Part shown: piece by piece, positions 47,333-55,162 of the stretch
Numbering within the stretch: the first letter of the stretch is position 1
How the letters are laid out: each line of letters begins with the position of its first letter
Origin: DATBGZ01 sp036557785
GTDB lineage: Bacteria; Actinomycetota; Actinomycetes; Mycobacteriales; Micromonosporaceae
DNA length: 64,000 nt
Direction of reading: 5' to 3'
Assembly (NCBI GenBank): GCA_036557785.1
Contig: DATBGZ010000088.1
Coordinates: forward strand, 62,001-126,000
Notes under the pieces: model-generated
Told to the model about the DNA's origin: nothing
Database searches by the model: none
Seen by the model: the letters and a program-made list of their open reading frames with translations, nothing else
Made by a program: the position numbers and the translations under genes

Positions 47333-48022
47333 ATGGCCTACATCTTCGACCCCGACGTCGTGCACAAGTGCTCGATGAGTGCCCTCGGCAAGCCGAAGCC
47401 CGAGATGTTCGAAGCGTTCGCTGCCGCCATGGAGGAGCACTACCCGGGGCGGCTCGACCACGACCAGCCGTGGATCTTCAGCAACGCCGGCGGGGCGATG
47501 ATCCAGATGAAGCTGTACTACGCATCGATCTTCGAGTACATCATGATCTGGGGCACCCCGATCGGCTCCGAGGGGCACTCCGGTCGTCACCAGGTGGGGT
47601 TCTGGGACACGGTCATCGACGGCGAGATGTGGTATTACGGCGAGGGCCAGTTCGAGAAGCGGGTCTACCGCCCCGGCGACGTCGTGTACGTCGGCCCCAA
47701 CCAGGCGCGGGCCATGAACTTCACCACGGGCGTCTGGGCGACCGAGTACGCGCGGGGCCTACTGCCACTGTCGGTGCCCTTCGGCATCGCCGACGAGTTG
47801 CTCAGCACGCTCGACTTCGCCACCGCGGCGCAGACCCTGACCCAGTACACCTGCTTGGTGGGGCGGCATCTCCGCTCGCCGGGCGCCCACGGCGGCGCGC
47901 CGTCGTTCCTGGGCAGCAAGGTCGGCAGCCTCCTCGAGACCGGCGGCAAGCTCGCCACCTGGCTGTTGCGACCACCGGAGCCCGACGACACGATCCCCTC
48001 CGACCACCCCGCCTCCGCCTAG
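47333..48022 (+). CDS. ERG2 / sigma-1 receptor family protein
   Basis: This 229-residue protein clearly resembles eukaryotic ERG2 (sterol Delta8-Delta7 isomerase) and the sigma-1 receptor. NAGGAMIQMKLYYASIFEYI, GTPIGSEGHSGRH, VYRPGDVVYVGPNQARAM and WATEYARGLLPLSVPFGIAD follow the family order along the chain. Asp92 (FWDTV) and Glu138 (ATEYARG) align with Asp126 and Glu172 of the human receptor, the ligand/catalytic acids. The eukaryotic N-terminal membrane helix is absent, although C-terminal amphipathic helices remain, so it may be soluble or peripheral. ATG 47333 has no good ribosome-binding site. It follows tmsB by 74 bp, suggesting an operon and a lipid double-bond isomerase role (inference). 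Confidence 0.85.
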   Translation: MAYIFDPDVVHKCSMSALGKPKPEMFEAFAAAMEEHYPGRLDHDQPWIFSNAGGAMIQMKLYYASIFEYIMIWGTPIGSEGHSGRHQVGFWDTVIDGEMWYYGEGQFEKRVYRPGDVVYVGPNQARAMNFTTGVWATEYARGLLPLSVPFGIADELLSTLDFATAAQTLTQYTCLVGRHLRSPGAHGGAPSFLGSKVGSLLETGGKLATWLLRPPEPDDTIPSDHPASA

Positions 48023-48050
48023 CGCCTCCGCCCCCGGGAGCGCTTGACTG

Positions 48051-48078
48051 GCACGTGTAAGCTTTGCCTTGCACGTGT
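48051..48078. promoter_or_regulatory. GCACGTGT direct repeats, 20 bp apart
   Basis: GCACGTGT occurs at 48051-48058 and 48071-48078, exactly two helical turns apart, each containing the palindrome CACGTG. TTGACT at 48044-48049 could be a -35. They lie just before the ArsR-like gene and probably form its operator. Confidence 0.55.
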
Positions 48079-48101
48079 CGAGAACAGCGGAAGGTGTGGG
48101 T

Positions 48102-48458
48102 GTGGATGTCGACGAGTTGGCCAACCGGCTCGCCGCCGTAGCCAATCCGCACCGACTGCGGATCCTCGCTCAGCTCGCCAGCGGCTCCACGCACGTGAGC
48201 GAGCTGGCCCGGCGGCTGGGCATGTCGCGGGCACTGCTCTATATGCACATCCGGCGCTTGGAGGAGGCAGGCTTCGTCTCGGGTCACCTCGAGCTGTCCG
48301 CCGACGGCAAGGCCCTGAAGTATTTCGCCATCGTCCCGTTCGAGGTCCTGGTCGACATCGGCGCCGTGGTCGCCGCCGTGAAGGCCAGTCCTGCGTTGGG
48401 CGGCATCTCATCCGGCGGCTTGGCGCCGCTGGCGGACGAAGGAGATCAGCGTGCATGA
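48102..48458 (+). CDS. ArsR-like winged-helix regulator
   Basis: This 118-residue protein opens DVDELANRLAAVANPHRLRILAQLASGSTHVSELARRLGMSRA, a standard ArsR winged helix, followed by a wing (GFVSGHLELSADGKALKYF). No metal-binding Cys pair (ELCVCDL type) is present, so it is probably not a metal sensor. GTG 48102 is chosen from several in-frame starts because GGAAGG lies 7 nt before it. It overlaps the small membrane-protein gene by 8 bp. Confidence 0.8.
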   Translation: MDVDELANRLAAVANPHRLRILAQLASGSTHVSELARRLGMSRALLYMHIRRLEEAGFVSGHLELSADGKALKYFAIVPFEVLVDIGAVVAAVKASPALGGISSGGLAPLADEGDQRA

Positions 48459-48687
48459 CGCTCTGTGGGGGTTAGTGTGGGCGGCCGTGCCCCTCGCCGC
48501 GATCGTGGGCTGGATCGTCGTCTCCACGACGAGGACCCGCGCCGGCGCTCGTAGCACCACGGACGACCAGATCGCGACGGCGATCGCCGCATCCGCGGAG
48601 ACCAACCGGAAGCTGGCCGAGCGCGTGGAGCAGATCGACAAGCGCCTCGCGTCCATCGAGAAGACTCTCAACGACATCCCCGGCTGA
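48451..48687 (+). CDS. Small membrane protein with coiled coil
   Basis: This 78-residue protein has an N-terminal membrane helix (LVWAAVPLAAIVGWIVVST) and a C-terminal cytoplasmic coiled coil (TNRKLAERVEQIDKRLASIEKTLND). The GTG start lies inside the ArsR-like gene, so the pair is co-translated. No function is recognised; the layout suggests a membrane-associated partner or target of the regulator. Confidence 0.75.
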   Translation: MHDALWGLVWAAVPLAAIVGWIVVSTTRTRAGARSTTDDQIATAIAASAETNRKLAERVEQIDKRLASIEKTLNDIPG

Positions 48688-48692
48688 CCGCC

Positions 48693-48754
48693 GTTGATCT
48701 AGGGCATCGGACCGTGGTTGGAGATCAACAAGCGGTCGTGTGCCCTAGATCAAC
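48693..48754. repeat. 62-bp intergenic hairpin element, copy 3
   Basis: The outer arms GTTGATCTAGGGC and GCCCTAGATCAAC are identical to copy 2. The inner stem differs (GACCG with CGGTC, then GTTG with CAAC around GAGAT) but still pairs. It lies 5 bp after the small membrane-protein stop, between convergent genes, where a bidirectional terminator would be expected. Confidence 0.85.
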
Positions 48755-48764
48755 GCAGCGACGC

Positions 48765-48777
48765 GGCCTAGATCAAC
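48765..48777. repeat. Solo right end of the 62-bp element
   Basis: GGCCTAGATCAAC repeats the right terminus of copy 3 ten bases downstream with one change. The stop codon of the minus-strand XRE gene (48773-48775) lies inside it, as the prfB stop does in copy 1. Confidence 0.55.
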
Positions 48778-49024
48778 GCGGAGAGCCGACGTGGACGGGC
48801 GCGCCGAGGCGGGGGAACGGCTCAGTTGAGAAGATCACCTCGACCGGAACCTGGAAGTACTGGGCCAACCGCAACGCCAGGTGCAGGCTCGGTGCGAACT
48901 CGCCGCGTTCGAGGTACCCGACCGTCTGGTAGTGCACCCCGAGCGCGTCCGCGAGTTGCCGGCGCGAGACGCCACGCTCGGCACGCAGCATCGCGATCCG
49001 GTTGTAGATCGTCTCACTGGCCAC
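48773..49024 (-). CDS. Small XRE-type HTH protein
   Basis: This 83-residue protein is an isolated Cro/C1-type HTH (IAMLRAERGVSRRQLADALGVHYQTVGYLERGEFAPSLHLALRLAQYFQ). It ends VEVIFSTEPF, as in small YgzD-like regulators found with ABC-2 or DUF membrane proteins. The GTG start at 49024 lies 33 bp after the ABC permease gene on the same strand, so it is probably the third gene of that operon. Confidence 0.85.
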   Translation of the reverse strand: MASETIYNRIAMLRAERGVSRRQLADALGVHYQTVGYLERGEFAPSLHLALRLAQYFQVPVEVIFSTEPFPRLGAPVHVGSPR

Positions 49025-49057
49025 GTGGGATCATCCGCCCCGAGCCGTGGGCCAGCC

Positions 49058-49909
49058 TCATGTGGCCCGCCTGATCGCCCGCTCCCGCCGCTGCGCGACG
49101 CGCGAGCCGGACTCGCGGCGCGCCATGCGACGCAGGATGATCGGCGCGAGGATGATCCCGGCGACCGCCCAGGTGCCGAGCACACCGAGCGTCTCCAGGT
49201 GCCGCCACGACCCGGAGATCTCGACCGCCGACAGTCCGTCGGGCAGCAGGGCCGAGCGCATGCCCAGCCCGAGCCAGTAGACGGGGAACGCCTGCGCGAG
49301 CCCCTGCAGCCAGGTCGGGAAGTTCGTGATCGGATAGAAGATACCCGATGTCGCGATGAGCCCCATGAAGGGCAGCATGACCAGACCGAAGTTGCGGGGG
49401 TTCTCGAACAGCGACCCCACGATCGCGCCCAGCGGCAGCATGGCGACGAGCCCGACCAACACGACCCAGATGAGCGTGAACCACGCGTGGACGGTGTTGA
49501 CCTGTAGGGAGTGGAAGATGAGCAGCCCGGGGATGAGCTGCAGGGCCAGGCTGATGACCATCATCGCCGAGACGACGGTGATCTTCCCTACCAGGTAGCC
49601 GAGCATGCCGTTGGGCGTTGCCTTGGCCCGCAGCAGGGTGCCGTCCTCGCGCTCGACGAGCAGTTGCTGGGCCAGGTTCACCAGTCCGCCGAACGCGATG
49701 CCCATGCCCAGGGCACTCGGCAGGGTCCGGGCACCGAGGGAGAAGGTCGTGCCGGGAACCGTGGCATTGCGCATGAACACCATGACGGTCAACAGAAGCA
49801 CGGTCGGGAACAGGTAGCCGAAGAGGTCCTGGAAGTTGCCGAACGTGTGCTTGAACTCCGTCCAGCCCCGGATCACGCCGACGCGGAACGTGCGCAGTGT
49901 GGCGTTCAT
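49058..49909 (-). CDS. ABC-2 type exporter permease
   Basis: This 283-residue membrane protein has about six helices. Its ABC-2 domain is typical of drug-resistance exporters (DrrB-like), with LLVEREDGTLLRAKATPNGM between helices and GLIATSGIFYPITNFPTWLQ later. ATG 49909 overlaps the ATPase stop by 4 bp. The substrate is unknown. Confidence 0.87.
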   Translation of the reverse strand: MNATLRTFRVGVIRGWTEFKHTFGNFQDLFGYLFPTVLLLTVMVFMRNATVPGTTFSLGARTLPSALGMGIAFGGLVNLAQQLLVEREDGTLLRAKATPNGMLGYLVGKITVVSAMMVISLALQLIPGLLIFHSLQVNTVHAWFTLIWVVLVGLVAMLPLGAIVGSLFENPRNFGLVMLPFMGLIATSGIFYPITNFPTWLQGLAQAFPVYWLGLGMRSALLPDGLSAVEISGSWRHLETLGVLGTWAVAGIILAPIILRRMARRESGSRVAQRRERAIRRAT

Positions 49910-50874
49910 TTCGCTCCTTCGAAGGCCCGTACGGCGTCGAGCTTCTGGCCGGACTCGGCCTCCCGGACCAGGGCCATGTAGGTCTCCTCGAGGCTGGCCC
50001 GGCGTACCTCCAGGTCGGTGACCTGCTCACCGTGCTCGATGAACAGCTCGCGGACGAACCGGGTCGCCTCGTTGGTGGCGTGCACGAAGCGCGCGCCGCC
50101 CACGCTCCAGCGGACCTCGGCGCTGGTCGACATGCGCCGGGAGAGCTCGTCCGCCGAGCCGTCGGCGATGATCGTGCCTGCGGCGAGCACCAGGATGCGA
50201 TCGGCGAGCTTCTCCGCCTCGTCGAGGTCGTGGGTGGTGAGCAGGATCGTGGTATCGTCCACATCGGACAGATGGTGTACCAGCTCGTGGAACTCCCGGC
50301 GCGCGTGTGGGTCGAAGCCCGCCGTCGGCTCGTCGAGGAAGAGCAGTTCGGGACGGCCCACGATGCCGATCGCGACGTCCAGCCGCCGCCGCTGCCCGCC
50401 GGAGAGCTGACCCACGCGCTTGCCGGCGTGCGGCGTGAGGCCGACCGCGTCGATCAGGGCGTCGGTGTCCCATGGACGCCGGCGCTGGGGCGTGGAGTAC
50501 GGCTCGTAGTAGGAACCGAGATGGGCGAGCAGCTCGCGCACCCGCCATTTCGCGTGGTCGCGCCAGGACTGCAACACCACCCCGAGCCGGGCCCGCCAGC
50601 GCTCGTCGCCGTGCGCTGGGTCCAGCCCGAGCACCCGAACGTGCCCGGCCGACCGCATGCGGAAACCCTCAAGGATCTCGATGGTCGTCGTCTTGCCCGC
50701 GCCATTGGGCCCGAGCAGCGCGAGGACCTCACCGCCGCGCGCGCCGAACGTGACGCCGGTGAGGACATCGGTCGATCCGTAGCGCATCCGCAGATCGCGG
50801 ACCTCGATCGCGAGCGTCTCGTCCCCGGGATCCGTCAACCCGCCCCGCGATCGGGCCTGCTCCACCACCACCAC
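49906..50874 (-). CDS. ABC exporter ATPase (DrrA-like)
   Basis: This 322-residue ATPase has Walker A GPNGAGKTT, signature LSGGQRRRLDVAIG, Walker B LLFLDEPTAGFD and an H-loop in LLTTHDLDEAEKLAD. The C-terminal 80 residues are the variable extension of DrrA-like exporters. Four consecutive in-frame GTG codons (50874 to 50865) could start it; the first is used, with GAGGGG upstream. A 24-bp inverted repeat sits 22 bp upstream. Confidence 0.88.
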   Translation of the reverse strand: MVVVEQARSRGGLTDPGDETLAIEVRDLRMRYGSTDVLTGVTFGARGGEVLALLGPNGAGKTTTIEILEGFRMRSAGHVRVLGLDPAHGDERWRARLGVVLQSWRDHAKWRVRELLAHLGSYYEPYSTPQRRRPWDTDALIDAVGLTPHAGKRVGQLSGGQRRRLDVAIGIVGRPELLFLDEPTAGFDPHARREFHELVHHLSDVDDTTILLTTHDLDEAEKLADRILVLAAGTIIADGSADELSRRMSTSAEVRWSVGGARFVHATNEATRFVRELFIEHGEQVTDLEVRRASLEETYMALVREAESGQKLDAVRAFEGAK

Positions 50875-50895
50875 CGTGCCCTACCCCTCCACAGA

Positions 50896-50919
50896 AGCTG
50901 TACGATCTGCAGTACAGCT
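50896..50919. promoter_or_regulatory. Inverted repeat upstream of the ABC-2 exporter operon
   Basis: AGCTGTAC, an 8-nt spacer and GTACAGCT form perfect 8-bp arms between 22 and 45 bp before the ATPase start, overlapping the expected promoter. It fits a repressor operator. The XRE protein at the end of the operon is one candidate binder. Confidence 0.65.
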
Positions 50920-51001
50920 GCGGCCGAAGATAGCATGTCTGCTACATCGGCGCTAGCCCTGAACCGGGCCGTGTGGAGGCCGGCCGACCAGCTCCGCCCG
51001 C

Positions 51002-52903
51002 TCAGAGGGTGGTGGCGAGGCGGTCGGCGAGCAGGCGGGCGAACCGGGCCGGGTCGGGGAGGTCGCCGCCCTCGGCGAGTACCGCGGTGCCATAGAGCAG
51101 CTCGACACTCGCGGTGAGCCCCTCGTCATCGGGCCGCTGCTCCTGGACCTCGCGCAGCCGTCGCACCAGCGGGTGGTCGGGGTTGAGCTCGAGGATCACC
51201 TTGCTCGGCGGCACCTCCTGACCCATCGCGCGCAGCATCCGCTGCAACGCTGGCGTCATGTCGGCGGCGTCGGTGACGATGCACGCGGGCGACGTGGTCA
51301 ACCGGGTCGAGAGGCGGACCTGCTTGACCTGGTCGGCGAGGGCGCCGGTCATGAACTCCAGCAGCCCGGCGAATTCGCCGGTCGCGGGCTCCGGCTGGTC
51401 GCCCGGCAGGTCGACCTGTCCTCGAGCCACCGACTGGAACGGCTTGCCGTCGAACGACAGGCCGAGGTCGACCCAGACCTCGTCCACCGGATCGGTCAGC
51501 AGCAGGACTTCGAAACCCTTGGCGCGCAAGGCTTCCAGGTGCGGCGAGTGCTCGATGGCCGCACGCGACTCGCCGGTGAGTACATAGATGCTCTCCTGGC
51601 CCTGGCTCATCCGGCTCACGTAGTCGTGCAGCGTCACGAGGTTGGCACTGTCGTGTGTGGACGCGAACGAACAGCACTCCAGGATCGTCTCGCGGTTGTC
51701 GGCGTCTGATAGCAGGCCCTCCTTCAGGGCCCTGCCGAACTGATCCCAGAACGTGCGGTACCGTTCGGGCCGTTGCGCGATCATCTCCTTGATGGTGCCG
51801 AGCACCTTGCGGACCAGTCGCTTGCGGATCACCTGGATCGCCCGGTCGCGCTGCAGGATCTCCCGGGAGACGTTGAGCGACACGTCGTGCGCGTCGACGA
51901 CGCCCTTGACGAAGCGCAGGTACGGCGGGGTGAGCTCCTCGCAGTCGTCCATGATGAAGACGCGCTTGACGTAGAGCTGGACTCCCCGTCGGGCGTCGGC
52001 CCGGTAGAGATCGAACGGCGCCCGGGCCGGTAGGAACAGCAGGGCCTCGTACTCGACCGTGCCCTCACCGCGCATGTGGATGGTCTCCAGCGGGTCGGTC
52101 CAGTCGTGGCTGACGTGCTTGTAGAACTCGTGGTACTCCTCGTCCTTCACCTCATCGCGCGGCCGCGTCCACAGCGCCTTCATCGAGTTGAGCGTCTCGA
52201 TCTCGGTGGTCGTGGTCGGATCGGTCGACCGCTGCACGGCCATGCGGATCGGCCAGGGGATGAAGTCCGAGTAGCGCTTGACGATCTCGCGGATCTTCCA
52301 CTCGGAGGCGTAGTCGAACAGATGGTCCTCGTCGTCGGCGGGTTTGAGGTGCAGGGTCACCGCGGTGCCCACGGGCGGTACGTCCTCATCGAGAGACTCG
52401 ATGGTGTAGCTACCCTGGCCATCGGACTCCCAGCGGGTCGCCTGCCCGGTGCCGGCGCGCCGGGTCAGCAGGCTCACCCGGTCAGCGACCATGAAGCTGG
52501 AGTAGAAGCCCACCCCGAACTGGCCGATGAGCTCGGGCGCGACCCGCGTCCCGTCGCTGCCCGTGCCTTCGCGCAGCGTGCGCAGCAACTCCGCCGTCCC
52601 CGACCGGGCAATCGTGCCGATGAGGTCCACGACCTCGTCCCGGGACATGCCGATTCCGTTGTCCCACACGGTCAGCGTCCGCTGCGCCGGGTCGGCTGAG
52701 ATCTCGATGTGCAGGTCAGAGATATCGGCGTCGAGGTCCTTGTCCAGGAACGTGGCCATCTTGAGCTTGTCCAGCGCGTCGGCCGCGTTCGAGACGAGCT
52801 CGCGCAGGAAGATGTCTTTATTCGAGTAGATTGAATGAATTACCAACTGCAGGAGCTGGCGGGCCTCGGCTTGGAACTCGTACGTCTGCGGCTGCGGCGA
52901 CAT
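51002..52903 (-). CDS. htpG: Chaperone HtpG (Hsp90)
   Basis: This 633-residue Hsp90 has the ATP-binding N-domain motifs ELVSNAADALDKL, DNGIGM and GQFGVGFYSSFMV, a middle domain with RGVQLYVKRVFIMDDCEEL, and the C-terminal dimerisation domain. ATG 52903 is set by GGAGGAG a few bases upstream; the frame stays open a further 60 bp. A TAGGAT hexamer (52947-52952, minus strand) is a plausible -10. It is divergent from dps, so both stress genes share a 152-bp control region. Confidence 0.96.
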   Translation of the reverse strand: MSPQPQTYEFQAEARQLLQLVIHSIYSNKDIFLRELVSNAADALDKLKMATFLDKDLDADISDLHIEISADPAQRTLTVWDNGIGMSRDEVVDLIGTIARSGTAELLRTLREGTGSDGTRVAPELIGQFGVGFYSSFMVADRVSLLTRRAGTGQATRWESDGQGSYTIESLDEDVPPVGTAVTLHLKPADDEDHLFDYASEWKIREIVKRYSDFIPWPIRMAVQRSTDPTTTTEIETLNSMKALWTRPRDEVKDEEYHEFYKHVSHDWTDPLETIHMRGEGTVEYEALLFLPARAPFDLYRADARRGVQLYVKRVFIMDDCEELTPPYLRFVKGVVDAHDVSLNVSREILQRDRAIQVIRKRLVRKVLGTIKEMIAQRPERYRTFWDQFGRALKEGLLSDADNRETILECCSFASTHDSANLVTLHDYVSRMSQGQESIYVLTGESRAAIEHSPHLEALRAKGFEVLLLTDPVDEVWVDLGLSFDGKPFQSVARGQVDLPGDQPEPATGEFAGLLEFMTGALADQVKQVRLSTRLTTSPACIVTDAADMTPALQRMLRAMGQEVPPSKVILELNPDHPLVRRLREVQEQRPDDEGLTASVELLYGTAVLAEGGDLPDPARFARLLADRLATTL

Positions 52904-53055
52904 GTCACTCCTCCACTGGGTGCCCGCACGGATGACCGTACCGACCATCCTATGAGCGAGCATCGGGTCGTACGTCTGTGCGAGCAGCCGATCCCGGCGT
53001 TCCGGGGTCGGTGGCCAGGACGGTCCACGAGAATGGACAGACGAGGGGAGGAACG

Positions 53056-53562
53056 ATGACGAAGAACAAGTTCACCGCACCCGGACTCACGGATAACGCG
53101 GGCGCTGCCGCGGCAGGTGTGCTCCAGGACCGGCTCACCGCGCTCACTGATCTGCAGTTGACCCTCAAGCACGTGCACTGGAACGTCGTGGGGCCCCACT
53201 TCATCGGGGTGCACGAGATGCTCGACCCGCAGGCCAAGGGCGTACGCAAGATGGTCGACGCGACCGCGGAGCGGATCGCGGCCCTCGGTGTGTCCCCGAT
53301 CGGCACGCTCGGTGCCCTGGCGCGCGAGCGGGGCGGCGACGAGTACCCGCTCGGTCGGGCCGACACGCAGGAGCACCTCGGGGCGCTCGACCGCGTCTAC
53401 GACGACGTCATCAGCCAGCACCGTCAGGCGATGCAGAAGCTCGAGGACATCGACCTCGTGTCGCAGGACCTGCTCATCCAGCAACTGCACGACCTCGAGC
53501 AGTACCAGTGGTTCGTACGGGCGCATCTGGAGGATCCGTCCGGTCGGCTCGCCACCTCCTGA
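53056..53562 (+). CDS. dps: Dps-family ferritin-like protein
   Basis: This 168-residue four-helix protein has the Dps signature DLQLTLKHVHWNVVGPHFIGVHEMLD, which supplies the His and Asp ligands of the inter-subunit ferroxidase site. DATAERIAALGVSPIG follows. Dps dodecamers oxidise and store iron and protect DNA in starvation and oxidative stress. ATG 53056 follows GGGGAGGA. A 62-bp hairpin element begins 3 bp after the stop. Confidence 0.92.
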   Translation: MTKNKFTAPGLTDNAGAAAAGVLQDRLTALTDLQLTLKHVHWNVVGPHFIGVHEMLDPQAKGVRKMVDATAERIAALGVSPIGTLGALARERGGDEYPLGRADTQEHLGALDRVYDDVISQHRQAMQKLEDIDLVSQDLLIQQLHDLEQYQWFVRAHLEDPSGRLATS

Positions 53563-53565
53563 ACC

Positions 53566-53627
53566 GGTGATCGAGGGCACAGCCGTGCGAGATGATCTTC
53601 ATCCACACGGCTGCGCCCTCGATCACC
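53566..53627. repeat. 62-bp intergenic hairpin element, copy 4 (variant arms)
   Basis: GGTGATCGAGGGC and GCCCTCGATCACC form a perfect 13-bp outer stem; CAGCCGTG pairs with CACGGCTG and GATGA with TCATC inside. Compared with copies 2 and 3, both arms changed together, so pairing is kept. It lies 3 bp after the dps stop and is also exactly 62 bp long. Confidence 0.82.
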
Positions 53628-53632
53628 GGGTC

Positions 53633-53662
53633 TTGTCTGCGCGCCGCGCTAGGGGGTAGGTT
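53633..53662 (+). promoter_or_regulatory. Promoter of the beta-glucosidase gene
   Basis: TTGTCT (53633-53638), an 18-bp spacer and TAGGTT (53657-53662) look like a SigA-type promoter. The CebR-type operator begins 12 bp after the -10, so a bound repressor would cover the transcription start. Confidence 0.6.
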
Positions 53663-53674
53663 GGACGCTGGGTA

Positions 53675-53688
53675 TGGGAGCGCTCCCA
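53675..53688. promoter_or_regulatory. CebR-type operator
   Basis: TGGGAGCGCTCCCA is the exact 14-bp palindrome known as the binding site of CebR, the LacI-family repressor of cello-oligosaccharide use in Streptomyces. It lies 28 bp before the beta-glucosidase start, so the gene should be induced by cellobiose or cellotriose. Confidence 0.9.
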
Positions 53689-53716
53689 TTCCGGGTCGAA
53701 CCAGGGGTTGGTCGAG

Positions 53717-55162
53717 ATGGCGGGTGGCCTGAGCCGCCGCAGGCTGCTGAGCACGACCGCCACACTCGCGGTCGGCGTGCCGGTACTCGCGGCGTGCGAG
53801 CGTCGCGACGCTAACCCCGCGCCGAGCGCGACCGTCGCGCCGCAGGGGCTCACCTTCCCACCCGGCTTCGTCTGGGGAGCGGCGACCTCGGCGTACCAGA
53901 TCGAGGGCGCTGCCGCCGAGGACGGGCGCGGACCGTCTATCTGGGACACGTTCAGCCACCAGCCGGGGACCATTGTGGACGGTTCGACCGGCGACATCGC
54001 CTGCGACCACTACCATCGGTGGGCCGGCGACCTGGACCTCATGCGGGATCTGGGCATCCGGAGCTACCGCTTCTCCATCGCCTGGCCCCGGATCATGCCG
54101 ACGGGCCGGGGGGACGTCAACTCCAAGGGGCTGGATTTCTACAAGCGACTCGTGGAAGGACTGCACGAGCGCGGCATCGCGCCGATGGCGACGCTGTTCC
54201 ACTGGGACCTGCCCCAGCCGCTGCAGGACGAGGGCGGCTGGGAGAACCGGGACTGCGCGTCGTGGTTCGCCGACTACGCCGAGGTGATGTTCCGGGAGCT
54301 CGGCGCGCAGGTGCCGACCTGGCTGACCATCAACGAGCCGAAGACGATCGTCCAGGTCGGCTACACCTACGGCTCGATGGCACCGGGCAAGCGCGACGCC
54401 GCGGCGGCCGCGGTCGCCGCGCACCACCTGGCGCTCGCGCATGGTCGCGCGGTCCAGGCCTTCCGCGCGGCCGGTGTCGGCGGGCGGATCGGGCCGGCGC
54501 TGAACCTCGCGCCCGCGTACCCGGCGCAGACCGGCGCCGATGCTCAGGTCGAGCTCGCCGATGGCGTGCAGAACCGGCTCTACCTCGACCCCATCTTCCG
54601 CGGCGCGTACCCGACCGACGCGGCCCAGTTCCTCGGTGAGCGGCCATGGGCGGCACTGCAGGGGGTGGTCCGCGACGGCGACCTCGCCATCATCGGCACG
54701 GGCGTGGACCTGCTCGGGGTGAACTACTACAACCCTGTCTTCGTCGACAGCCAGGGCGGTAACGTGACGCTCAAGCCCACCTCGATCGCGACGTGGGAGC
54801 AGATCTATCCCGATGGTCTGCACGACCTCCTGGTCCGGCTGAACCGCGACTATCCCGGCGTGCCGCTGGTGATCACGGAGAACGGCATCCCGAACGCCGG
54901 CGCGGTCGATGTCGCCGAGGGCGTCGACGACCCGCAGCGCGTCGAGTACCTGCGCGACCACCTCGCCGCCGCGCACCAGGCGATCGCGGACGGCGCGAGG
55001 TTGGAGGGCTACCACGTGTGGTCGTTGCTGGACAACTTCGAGTGGGCACAGGGCTACACGCAGCGCTGGGGCATCGTGCACGTCGACTTCACCAGTCAGC
55101 AGCGCACACCGAAGGGCAGCGCCGCCTGGTACCGCGACGTCATCGCGCGCAACGGCATCTGA
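53717..55162 (+). CDS. GH1 beta-glucosidase, exported lipoprotein
   Basis: This 481-residue protein starts at ATG 53717. Its signal has a twin-arginine-like SRRRLL and a lipobox LAAC (Cys27), so the enzyme is probably exported and membrane-anchored. That is unusual for GH1, because Streptomyces BglC is cytoplasmic. The GH1 fold is complete, with acid/base Glu207 in TINEP and nucleophile Glu388 in ITENG, plus FHWDLPQPLQDEGGW. It should cleave cellobiose or other beta-glucosides. The CebR box upstream ties it to cellulose use; no transporter of that regulon is in the window. Confidence 0.92.
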   Translation: MAGGLSRRRLLSTTATLAVGVPVLAACERRDANPAPSATVAPQGLTFPPGFVWGAATSAYQIEGAAAEDGRGPSIWDTFSHQPGTIVDGSTGDIACDHYHRWAGDLDLMRDLGIRSYRFSIAWPRIMPTGRGDVNSKGLDFYKRLVEGLHERGIAPMATLFHWDLPQPLQDEGGWENRDCASWFADYAEVMFRELGAQVPTWLTINEPKTIVQVGYTYGSMAPGKRDAAAAAVAAHHLALAHGRAVQAFRAAGVGGRIGPALNLAPAYPAQTGADAQVELADGVQNRLYLDPIFRGAYPTDAAQFLGERPWAALQGVVRDGDLAIIGTGVDLLGVNYYNPVFVDSQGGNVTLKPTSIATWEQIYPDGLHDLLVRLNRDYPGVPLVITENGIPNAGAVDVAEGVDDPQRVEYLRDHLAAAHQAIADGARLEGYHVWSLLDNFEWAQGYTQRWGIVHVDFTSQQRTPKGSAAWYRDVIARNGI

